From Candidatus Rhodoferax bjergmarkensis (lineage in GTDB: Bacteria; Pseudomonadota; Gammaproteobacteria; Burkholderiales; Burkholderiaceae_C): 64,000 nt of DNA. Both the position numbers and the translations under genes were made by a program. Below the pieces are notes generated by a model. The model was not told where the DNA came from and made no database searches. It saw only the letters and a program-made list of their open reading frames with translations. The first letter of the stretch is position 1. Every line of letters begins with the position of its first letter. Of the stretch, positions 43,401-51,007 are shown one piece after another. Location of the stretch: contig JADJFX010000020.1 in NCBI GenBank assembly GCA_016708345.1, forward strand, positions 1 to 64,000, written 5' to 3'.

Positions 43401-44041
43401 GCCAGACTTTCGCGGCCGGTCGGCGCACAAGGCACCTGCGATGTGGCAAGTCGTCGCCAATGCATCCAGCCTTGAACACAGATCCCCAAAAAGACAACGT
43501 ACAAGCCCGAGATCAGGTACAACTCGCGGCTCCAGTACAAGGGCACCGAAATCAGGTCCACCGCAATCCACCACAGCCAGCTGGAGGCCTGGCGCCGGTT
43601 CAACTGCCATTGCGCGCACAAACTAAGCGCGGTAATCAAGGCGTCCAGCGGCGGAGCGCTCCCTTTCACTTTGAGTAACACTTGCCACAAGACTAGGGCC
43701 ACCATGGTTGCGACCATGACCAGGATTAACTGTTCTTTCCAGCCAGTGCCCCTGAAGGACTGCGCCACGGAAGTCTTGCCTCGCGTGGACCACTGGTACC
43801 AGCCCAGCGCTGAAAGCGCAATGAACACGATCTGCAGCAACGAGTCGGCAAAGAGTCGCTGATCAAAAAATACCAAGCCCAAAATGGCACTGTTCAAAAT
43901 GCCCACTGGGAAATTCCAGATATGCGCGCGGGCCGTTAAAGTCACACACAACAGGCCCGTGGCAAACCCTAGCAAGTCGCCCAGCGACAAGGTTACTCCC
44001 GCGACCGGATGGGAAATGGCCAAAAACGAAAAAGTATCCAT
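43397..44041 (-). CDS. pnuC: Nicotinamide riboside transporter PnuC
   Basis: The 214-aa membrane protein has about seven hydrophobic segments and PnuC features: WNFPVGILNSAILGLVFFDQ, LFADSLLQIVFIALSALGWY with WYQW, and WLWWIAVDLISVPLYWSREL. It imports nicotinamide riboside by facilitated diffusion. It is coupled to nadR by an ATGA overlap. Confidence 0.9.
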   Translation of the reverse strand: MDTFSFLAISHPVAGVTLSLGDLLGFATGLLCVTLTARAHIWNFPVGILNSAILGLVFFDQRLFADSLLQIVFIALSALGWYQWSTRGKTSVAQSFRGTGWKEQLILVMVATMVALVLWQVLLKVKGSAPPLDALITALSLCAQWQLNRRQASSWLWWIAVDLISVPLYWSRELYLISGLYVVFLGICVQGWMHWRRLATSQVPCAPTGRESLA

Positions 44042-44248
44042 TTCTTACTTTCGAGTCATTGTCCTGAATGGATCCAGGGCGTAGGCATTACAGATGATAA
44101 ACAACAGAAACAGCGGGCTGCCTAAACCATCCTGCGTTTCGCGTACAACCTTGTTTGTCACCACGCACTTGAATGTGCTATTGACGGACCCAATTGAATA
44201 GTCGGTCACTACCCTTCCCCAAGTAGTGCTTGTGAATTAAGGCAAATC

Positions 44249-45145
44249 ATGTCCTCAGTATCCGCCAACGGCATCCGACTCGAATATGAGAGTTACGCAA
44301 GCGCACGGCACCCGACTATCCTATTGATCATGGGTCTGGGCTGTCAATTAACGCGCTGGCCCATGGCGCTCTGTGATGAATTGGTCAGCCGAGGTTATCG
44401 GGTCATACGTTTCGATAACCGGGATGTCGGGTTGTCCACCAAAATGGATCACACCGGAACGCTGGATTTAGCGGATTTGGCGATGAGCTTCATGATGGGT
44501 AAACCCCTCGCGGCAAAATATTCACTGGAAGACATGGCGATGGATACGGTCGGATTGCTTGATGCACTCGACATCAAGTCGGCGCATATCGTGGGCGCGT
44601 CGATGGGGGGCATGATTGCCCAGATTCTCGCAGCACGTCACAGCTCCAGAGTGCTTTCATTGACGTCCATCATGTCTACCACTGGCAACCCGGCATTGCC
44701 GCAGGCGCGCCCGGCGATTGCAGCAGCGTCCCTACAAACAATGACCGCCCCCGCAACGCAGACTGCCAAAGTCACCAGCGGCGTCAATTGGTGGCAGAGC
44801 ATCGGCAGCCCCGCCTATCCGACAGATCCGTCGATACTTCGTGACGCCGCGAGTCGTGATGTCCAACGCTCGTTTCATCCGACAGGTGTCGCACGTCAAA
44901 TGCTTGCCATCGCAAGTGGCGCAGACCGGCGTGCCTTGTGCGCGGGTATCGTGGCACCAACCGTCGTTTTGCATGGCGCGCAGGATCCCGTGATTCCGGT
45001 AGAGGGCGGTCGTGACACTGCGGCGGCGATACCCGGCGCAGAGTTGCGCATTATTCCTGGCATGGGCCACGATATCCCCCATGAGCTGATACCGGTATTT
45101 GTTGACGCGATTACGACGGCAGCAATGCGGGCCAAAAAGCAGTAA
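44249..45145 (+). CDS. Alpha/beta-fold hydrolase
   Basis: A 298-aa hydrolase with ILLIMGLGCQLTRWP (oxyanion region), RVIRFDNRDVGLST, the nucleophile elbow GASMGGMIAQ near residue 118, an acidic residue in VLHGAQDPVIPVEGG and the histidine in IIPGMGHDIPHEL. The sequence resembles lactone or ester hydrolases. The substrate is unknown. It stands alone. Confidence 0.8.
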   Translation: MSSVSANGIRLEYESYASARHPTILLIMGLGCQLTRWPMALCDELVSRGYRVIRFDNRDVGLSTKMDHTGTLDLADLAMSFMMGKPLAAKYSLEDMAMDTVGLLDALDIKSAHIVGASMGGMIAQILAARHSSRVLSLTSIMSTTGNPALPQARPAIAAASLQTMTAPATQTAKVTSGVNWWQSIGSPAYPTDPSILRDAASRDVQRSFHPTGVARQMLAIASGADRRALCAGIVAPTVVLHGAQDPVIPVEGGRDTAAAIPGAELRIIPGMGHDIPHELIPVFVDAITTAAMRAKKQ

Positions 45146-45401
45146 TCAGCGTTCGTCCTTGTTCACCCGCGAAATGCAATGGTTTTTTCCAAATCACGCG
45201 CGGCAGTGAGCAGAGCAAATAGGTTCGTCGGGTACAAGTACATGGACCCTGAGCTTGTCGATGAGCTTCATAGCTCAGTAGGTGCGATTCTTGGCCTCGC
45301 TTGAGAAGTCCTGTGAGATGCCGAACATTCGAATAAGCGAAGTCCTCCCCCTCGTTGGAAAAGGCGCCTGTGCAACGCAGCATGCAGGTGCTGCAAAGGC
45401 T

Positions 45402-46007
45402 CTAGTTCGGCTCTGCGCCAACATATCGCTTGATTAATTGAATGGTTGTTGTCGCTGCATAGCCGGTTGGCATCACATCGGGTGCACCAACGGCGATTTG
45501 AAATGCGCCCTCCATCAAAGAAATGATGGAGGCTGCCAGATGGTCTACGCTGTTCAATGGCTTGCCGATTGAGGTAAGGTAGGCTGCCAATAATTCCTTG
45601 AGCAGCGCCAATTCTGCGCCAATTGCTTGTTGGTAAATCATTTGGACCTCAGGCATGCGCACTGCCTCTGATCCAATCATGACCCAAGCTCCAACCACAG
45701 CAGGGTTTTCACCCACGCCCTTGGCAAGACGCGCATTGACGTAGGCAAAAAGGTGGTCCTCCGGGGACACGGCGGATGCCGCAAGCGTGGTGTAACGTGC
45801 GCGGAATATCTCGGCTAAGGTTTTCACCAGTTCAACCAATATTTCCGCCTTGGCGGTGAAGTGGTAATGCACCAACCCCGGCGCAATGCCGGCTTTTCGA
45901 GCGATTATTTGAATGGTTGCCTTCGCATAGCCATGCTCGGCGATGGCCAGCAGCAATCCATTGACGATCTGTGCGCGACGCTCCTCGGTGTTTGGGCGGT
46001 TGGCCAT
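45402..46007 (-). CDS. TetR-family repressor
   Basis: A 201-aa regulator with the TetR helix-turn-helix at residues 10-55 (RRAQIVNGLLLAIAEHGYAK, IIARKAGIAPGLVHYHF). It is divergent from coaE; two palindromes with the half-site TTGGT lie between the two genes and are its likely operators. Confidence 0.85.
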   Translation of the reverse strand: MANRPNTEERRAQIVNGLLLAIAEHGYAKATIQIIARKAGIAPGLVHYHFTAKAEILVELVKTLAEIFRARYTTLAASAVSPEDHLFAYVNARLAKGVGENPAVVGAWVMIGSEAVRMPEVQMIYQQAIGAELALLKELLAAYLTSIGKPLNSVDHLAASIISLMEGAFQIAVGAPDVMPTGYAATTTIQLIKRYVGAEPN

Positions 46008-46020
46008 GATTCGATAAATA

Positions 46021-46036
46021 TTGGTTGATTAACCAA
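46021..46036. promoter_or_regulatory. TetR operator 1
   Basis: TTGGTTGATTAACCAA, a near-perfect palindrome directly before the tetR start; shares TTGGT...ACCAA with the second site. Confidence 0.7.
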
Positions 46037-46062
46037 ATTTTACTTGATACCGCGTCAAACTT

Positions 46063-46096
46063 GTGTCAATATTGGTCAATCAACCAATATTGACAC
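46063..46096. promoter_or_regulatory. TetR operator 2 (long palindrome)
   Basis: Arms of 14 bp (GTGTCAATATTGGT and its complement) around CAATCA, ending 4 bp before the coaE start. Binding here should block coaE-coaD expression. Confidence 0.75.
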
Positions 46097-46100
46097 TTCT

Positions 46101-46715
46101 ATGAAACCAAACGTTGCCAACTTGCCCGCCGTCGTCGGCCTTACAGGAGGCATTGGGGCAGGTAAATCTGCCGTGCGACAGGCTTTCGAAGCGTTGGGTG
46201 TTCCCTGTCTTGACACAGACATTGTTGCCAGAAGCATTCATCAGGACCCAGGGCATCCCGCCACCCAAGAGGTTGCTCGGGCCTTTCCTGAATGGATGAC
46301 CGATGACGGTGCTTTACAGCGAGGAAGCCTGCAAGGACTGTTTTCGCGTAATGCTGCCGCCAATCGCACCCTTATTGACATCCTGAAACCCCACGTTCTG
46401 GCAGTCATGCACCGTTGGACCGAACAACAAAACGCCACTTATGTCATTTGGGAGTCTGCACTGCTCCTGTGGGAACAAATAGCTGTGGACCAAATGCTCG
46501 TGGTGGAGGCCCAAACGCCAATTCGACTTCAAAGAATTCGACATCGAAATCCGAAATGGTCCGAAGGCGACATGCTTAACCTGCTTCGCGTGCAAGCGAA
46601 CTTACAACGTACACCCGTGGAAGACACAAGCATCATCCGCAATGACGACTCCATGGAAGCATTGAGAGAACAGGTGGAAAAACTCCACCGGCACTATCAA
46701 ACCATTTGGAACTAA
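46101..46715 (+). CDS. coaE: Dephospho-CoA kinase
   Basis: The 204-aa protein has the P-loop GLTGGIGAGKSAVRQAF near residue 15, DTDIVARSIHQ, and RIRHRNPKWSEGDMLNLLR in the lid region, as in CoaE. It performs the last step of CoaA-to-CoA synthesis. It is followed one base later by a CoaD-HD fusion. Two CoA genes behind a TetR operator, outside the core biosynthetic operons, suggest an accessory or conditional copy. The start at 46101 is preferred because the operator lies directly upstream. Confidence 0.8.
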   Translation: MKPNVANLPAVVGLTGGIGAGKSAVRQAFEALGVPCLDTDIVARSIHQDPGHPATQEVARAFPEWMTDDGALQRGSLQGLFSRNAAANRTLIDILKPHVLAVMHRWTEQQNATYVIWESALLLWEQIAVDQMLVVEAQTPIRLQRIRHRNPKWSEGDMLNLLRVQANLQRTPVEDTSIIRNDDSMEALREQVEKLHRHYQTIWN

Positions 46716-46716
46716 C

Positions 46717-47850
46717 ATGAAAAAAATTGCCTTCTCCGGGACACTTGATCCCATCACCAACGGTCACCTCTGGGTTATTGGTGAAGCACGTGCGCTTGCA
46801 GATGAAGTGATGGTCTTCATCTCCGAAAATCCGTTCAAGAAGCCAATGTTTTCCGCAAGTCAACGCAAGATCATTGTTGAAGAAGCATTGGCCGAGCGCG
46901 GCTGGAGCAATGTCAGCGTGGTGCTGGTGCGCGGCGACTACACGGCCCGTGCAGCCAAACGCCACGGTATCGACTACATGATTCGTGGCATTCGAAACAC
47001 GTCCGACTTTGACTACGAAAACCTGCTCCAACAAGCCAATGTGGATGTAGTCGAAGGTGCAAAAACCCTGTTCGTCATGCCACCGCGAGACCTGGGCTCG
47101 GTCAGTTCGACGTTTGTACGCGGGTTACAAGGTCCGGTCGGCTGGCACTGGAGCATGCAAAAGTTTGTTCCCAAAGCGGCCTATAACGCATGGGTACTGG
47201 TCTGGCTGCGCAAAGAATGGGAGGAACTCTGGTCCTACGGTTCACTTGATGGCGCCGGCGTTGCACATGCCGACAATTGGTTCACCGCCCTTACAAACAA
47301 GCAATGCTATGCCGCACCGCAGCGCGCGTACCACAATCTAGATCACTTGGTACATGGTCTTAGTGAACTCGCCGTTTGGGCGTCCAATACGGATGCCGAT
47401 GCCGAATCCATTCGCGCACTGAAGGCCGCGTTCTGGTTTCACGATGCTATTTATAACGCGCCCAAAGCCGCTACATCAAACGAAGAGGCCAGCGCCCAAC
47501 TGTGGCTCTCTTCGGGTCAAACGGTCTCCAACCGAGAGCATGTTGCCAACCTGATTCGCTGCACCGAACACGCGTTGCCCCGCTCTGAGATGCAGCCCCT
47601 GGCCGACGTGATGCTTGGCGCCGATCTGGCCATCCTCGGTCAATCCGAGGCCATCTACAACAGCTATCGCGCTTCGGTCAGACAGGAATACTCGTGGGTG
47701 GAAGAGTCCGTGTACCGGTGCGCACGCCGTCACGTGCTGCAACACTTCATTGCCGCCGCACAATCAGGAAACCTGTTTCAAAATCCGTACTTCAAGGAGC
47801 TTTACGAGGAAAAGGCGCTACAGAATCTTCAGAATGAGTTGAACGATTAG
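46717..47850 (+). CDS. coaD: CoaD phosphopantetheine adenylyltransferase fused to an HD-superfamily domain
   Basis: Residues 1-155 follow CoaD: FSGTLDPITNGHLWVIGEA (GxxDxxTxGH), YMIRGIRNTSDFDYE and SSTFVRGL. Residues about 195-377 resemble the predicted HD-type phosphohydrolases, with RAYHNLDHLVHGLSEL (HxxxH), AAFWFHDAIYNAP (HD) and ADLAILGQ. CoaD alone is about 160 aa, so the second half is a real fusion. The HD part may hydrolyse a CoA-pathway or nucleotide product. It is one base from coaE, so co-translation is likely. Confidence 0.8.
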   Translation: MKKIAFSGTLDPITNGHLWVIGEARALADEVMVFISENPFKKPMFSASQRKIIVEEALAERGWSNVSVVLVRGDYTARAAKRHGIDYMIRGIRNTSDFDYENLLQQANVDVVEGAKTLFVMPPRDLGSVSSTFVRGLQGPVGWHWSMQKFVPKAAYNAWVLVWLRKEWEELWSYGSLDGAGVAHADNWFTALTNKQCYAAPQRAYHNLDHLVHGLSELAVWASNTDADAESIRALKAAFWFHDAIYNAPKAATSNEEASAQLWLSSGQTVSNREHVANLIRCTEHALPRSEMQPLADVMLGADLAILGQSEAIYNSYRASVRQEYSWVEESVYRCARRHVLQHFIAAAQSGNLFQNPYFKELYEEKALQNLQNELND

Positions 47851-48152
47851 GGCGTGTCATCAACACTGAACAATTTGGTGAGGGATGGTCGCGCCAATGT
47901 GTCCCGAAATCCGCTTTCTTTTAACCACGCCCAAATGCCAAATCCTGGTTCATTGTTGCGCTTCGAGCTGATCTCCAATGAGAGAGCTGAATTGCAGTCG
48001 TCAATCTTTTGACTCAGTCTGAGATTTTGACGGCTTTGGGCCGCAGAGGCTGAAAGCGTTGTGCCTAGCCGGTCGCCAGCTACATGAGTGGGTGAGCAGA
48101 ATTCAGTTGCCGAGATCAATTCATCATCGGCGCGAACAAATGAATAAATCAC
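47847..48152 (-). CDS. Possible unknown protein
   Basis: A 101-aa frame (MIYSFVRADDELISATEFCS) ending against coaD on the opposite strand. It has no family and no clear ribosome site. It may be a chance frame. Confidence 0.25.
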   Translation of the reverse strand: MIYSFVRADDELISATEFCSPTHVAGDRLGTTLSASAAQSRQNLRLSQKIDDCNSALSLEISSKRNNEPGFGIWAWLKESGFRDTLARPSLTKLFSVDDTP

Positions 48153-48285
48153 GAATCAGATGACGCAAAAATGCAACAAGATTTGCACAAGGTTTGGCAT
48201 TTTTTTTGACACGACCTTAGAGCCAAAGCACAATCACGCCTCACCAATTTCGATCAACCTATTTTTGCCACAGAAAGGAACGACC

Positions 48286-48324
48286 ATGCCACGTACGGCT
48301 ATCTGTAATTTGACAACTACATAG
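48286..48324 (+). CDS. Leader peptide upstream of rtcB
   Basis: A 12-codon ORF (MPRTAICNLTTT) with AAGGA six bases upstream, followed by hairpins and a terminator. Three threonine codons come just before the stop. The layout is like that of attenuation leader peptides. Confidence 0.5.
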   Translation: MPRTAICNLTTT

Positions 48325-48422
48325 CCCCGCGCATGACTGCTCGGGGTCGCGGCACCTGTTGCCGACCCGAGCCGGTCGTTCCACATATTGAACCCCGGTG
48401 AGGAAACTCGCCGGGGTTTTTG
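48325..48422 (+). promoter_or_regulatory. Attenuator-like hairpins before rtcB
   Basis: A hairpin with arms GGGTC/GACCC (48346-48370) is followed by a terminator: ACCCCGGTGAG/CTCGCCGGGGT with a T-run (48391-48421). Since the terminator stands between the leader ORF and rtcB, it may control rtcB readthrough. Confidence 0.6.
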
Positions 48423-48493
48423 CTTTTGCGGGCCAGACATGGATCGGCCTGCGCAAACACCCCGGCATAACAAATAACCGAAGAGAAATTGTT

Positions 48494-49702
48494 ATGCCCA
48501 TCAAGCAAACCTTGCACAAGGGACTGGTTCCCGTGCACATTTTTACCGACGATATTGAGCACGAAGCGATTGCACAGCTCCTGCATATCGCCAACTTGTC
48601 CATCGTCCATCCCCATGTGGCTGCGATGCCGGACGTTCATGCTGGCATCGGTACCACGGTCGGTAGTGTGATTCCCACACGATCAGCCATCATTCCGGCT
48701 GCCGTTGGCGTCGACATTGGTTGCGGCATGAACGCGGTTCGCACCACGCTCACGACGAGCCAATTGCCCGATAACCTGGCCCGCTTGCGAAGCGCCATCG
48801 AAGCCTCGATTCCCGTTGGCTTTGAACAGCACGAATGGGACAAGGTGCGTGGCTCGGCTCATGGCCGTGTGGGGCGCCCGCTCAATGACCGTCTGGACCG
48901 GATTGTTGCGAAGCACCAAGGCATCATGAAAATGCAACGCAAATTTGCGCAAACCTGGATCTGCCAGATCGGCACGCTGGGTGGCGGCAACCATTTTCTG
49001 GAGATTTGTCTCGATGAAGATCAGCGCGTTTGGGTCATGCTGCACTCTGGCTCACGCGGCGTAGGCAACGTGATCGGGCGCTACTTCATTTCGGCGGCAA
49101 AAAAGGATATGGCGCGCCACCACATGAATTTGCCAGACAAGGACTTGTCCTACTTCAGCGAAGGATCACAGTGGTTCGACGACTACGTTGAAGCCGTGGA
49201 ATGGGCGCAGGACTACGCGCTGATCAATCGGCGTGAAATGATGCGCCGCACGCTCGAAGTACTGGCGCAGCACCTGCCCCCCTTCAAACTCGATGGCGAG
49301 GCGATCAATTGCCATCACAACTATGTGGCACGTGAAACCCATGGCAATGAGCTGCTCTACGTCACTCGCAAGGGTGCCATCTCGGCGCGTGAGGGTGAAC
49401 TTGGCATCATTCCCGGCAGCATGGGTGCCAAAAGCTACATCGTGCGCGGCAAGGGAAATCCAGAATCGTTCTGCTCCTGCTCACACGGTGCGGGCCGGCG
49501 CATGAGCCGAAGCGAGGCCAAACGACGCTTTGACCGCTTCGATCTGGCACAGCAGACCAGTGGCATTGAGTGCCGAAAAGATGGCGGCGTCATCGATGAA
49601 ATTCCCGCCGCCTACAAAGACATTGATGAAGTCATGGCACACCAGGCCGATCTGGTCGAGGTCGTGCATACGCTGCGCCAAGTCATTTGCGTGAAGGGAT
49701 AG
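48494..49702 (+). CDS. rtcB: RNA-splicing ligase RtcB
   Basis: The 402-aa ligase joins 2',3'-cyclic phosphate and 5'-OH RNA ends, as in tRNA repair. Metal and GTP sites are visible: AAVGVDIGCGM (Cys), GTLGGGNHFLEI, MLHSGSRGVGN, NCHHNYVARE, PGSMGAKSYIVRGKG and CSHGAGRRMSR with the guanylylated histidine near residue 335. All key residues are present. It precedes a small basic protein, a MoxR ATPase and a metallopeptidase-vWA protein on the same strand, and the tRNA array lies 4.6 kb downstream. Confidence 0.9.
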   Translation: MPIKQTLHKGLVPVHIFTDDIEHEAIAQLLHIANLSIVHPHVAAMPDVHAGIGTTVGSVIPTRSAIIPAAVGVDIGCGMNAVRTTLTTSQLPDNLARLRSAIEASIPVGFEQHEWDKVRGSAHGRVGRPLNDRLDRIVAKHQGIMKMQRKFAQTWICQIGTLGGGNHFLEICLDEDQRVWVMLHSGSRGVGNVIGRYFISAAKKDMARHHMNLPDKDLSYFSEGSQWFDDYVEAVEWAQDYALINRREMMRRTLEVLAQHLPPFKLDGEAINCHHNYVARETHGNELLYVTRKGAISAREGELGIIPGSMGAKSYIVRGKGNPESFCSCSHGAGRRMSRSEAKRRFDRFDLAQQTSGIECRKDGGVIDEIPAAYKDIDEVMAHQADLVEVVHTLRQVICVKG

Positions 49703-49705
49703 GCC

Positions 49706-49882
49706 ATGAAGATCACGATCAAACCACCCAAGCCACGCAACCCGCTTTTTTTGGCGGCCAGAACTCGTCACGCGGGCGCGCACAAGGATGAAAAGTCAGC
49801 GCGCCAAGTACGTCGAAAAGAAAAGCAGGTGTTGCGCAACCTGGTTTCAGGACGCACCACCAGGGGTGCTCAGGATGAGTAA
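49706..49882 (+). CDS. Small basic protein with PRNP motif, rtcB-linked
   Basis: The 58-aa product starts three bases after the rtcB stop and is rich in Lys/Arg. PRNPLFLAARTRHAGAHKDE followed by KSARQVRRKEKQVL lines up with the protein encoded at 56445 (PRNPFVAATLFKKAGTHAKS, ALRRREKVL). Two related basic proteins, one beside rtcB and one inside the tRNA array, suggest an RNA-binding role. No known family is recognised. Confidence 0.6.
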   Translation: MKITIKPPKPRNPLFLAARTRHAGAHKDEKSARQVRRKEKQVLRNLVSGRTTRGAQDE

Positions 49883-49933
49883 GCCCTGACGGAGAAACGC
49901 TCTTTCAAAAAACAAACAGAAATAAGAATAATC

Positions 49934-51007
49934 ATGCAATCCGCGATTCAACTCAACCAAACCCAGGCCATTGATTTCCTGCTCAATGTCGCCGTCGTTC
50001 GTCCCGTCTTCATGTGGGGTCCGCCAGGTATCGGCAAAAGCGCGCTGGTGCGACGTTTTGCCGACGCCGTGGGCATGGAATGTGTCTCCCTGCTCGGAAG
50101 TCAACTGGCCCCGGAAGATTTGCTGGGCATTCCAAAAATAGACGGCGAGTGCTCCCGCTTCTATCCTCCGGCCAATATTGTTCGCAAACAGCCGTTCGTG
50201 CTTTTTTTGGACGAGCTCAATGCCTCGTCACATGAAATACAAAAGGCGTTTTACTCCCTGATCCTGGAACAACGGGTGGGCGAATACCAATTGCCACCGG
50301 GAACCATTGTGATCGGTGCCGGCAACCGGGCCAAAGATGCCGCCATTGTCAAACCCATGCCCTCAGCCCTCATCAACCGTTTGGTGCACATCCATCTGCG
50401 CACCGATCACCGGCAGTGGCTGGACTGGGCGATCAACGAAGGCAGCATCCACCCCTGGGTGATTGAATACATTCAACTGCGTCCCGACCATCTGTGGAGT
50501 GAACCGCCCAAGCATGAAGAAACATTTTCAACACCGCGCAGTTGGCACATGTTGTCTGAGTCCTTGCAGTCTTTCGGCAGCGATATCAGCGATGAAATGA
50601 TCGAAGCGCTCGCATTTGGTCTGCTGTCGCCACCTCACGCCGCCCACTTCAAGGCCTATCTCAAGCAAATCCATCAGAAGCACACCCTGCATGCCATCAT
50701 CAAAGGCGATGCCTATTGGCCGACGGGACCTGAGGATCGTGATGTTCTGTATTTTCTGGCGCAGTCCTTCCGTGCACACCTGCGCAAGGAACTGCCAGCC
50801 GATGAGGCGTCGGTACGCGCAGTGCACACGGCGCTCGGAATTCGCGCCAAGGATATGCTGCGTGATCTGGCCCGCATCAGCGTAGAGATTGCCCAGTCCG
50901 TCATGAGCGAAGACGAGGCGGGTCAACGCTTGCCAGCCTGGTTTCTGGTCGAGGTGGCGCGCGATCTTCCGTGTCTGGCCGGGCGCGATAGTCGGGTGAG
51001 CGCGTGA
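49934..51007 (+). CDS. MoxR-type AAA+ ATPase
   Basis: The 357-aa protein has Walker A GPPGIGKSALVRRFA near residue 35, Walker B PFVLFLDELNASSHEIQKAF near residue 90, and the sensor region IVIGAGNRAKDAAIVKPMP. MoxR ATPases remodel or activate partners that carry a vWA domain. The next gene encodes such a partner and overlaps by four bases (GTGA). Together with rtcB just upstream this forms one operon. Confidence 0.85.
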   Translation: MQSAIQLNQTQAIDFLLNVAVVRPVFMWGPPGIGKSALVRRFADAVGMECVSLLGSQLAPEDLLGIPKIDGECSRFYPPANIVRKQPFVLFLDELNASSHEIQKAFYSLILEQRVGEYQLPPGTIVIGAGNRAKDAAIVKPMPSALINRLVHIHLRTDHRQWLDWAINEGSIHPWVIEYIQLRPDHLWSEPPKHEETFSTPRSWHMLSESLQSFGSDISDEMIEALAFGLLSPPHAAHFKAYLKQIHQKHTLHAIIKGDAYWPTGPEDRDVLYFLAQSFRAHLRKELPADEASVRAVHTALGIRAKDMLRDLARISVEIAQSVMSEDEAGQRLPAWFLVEVARDLPCLAGRDSRVSA

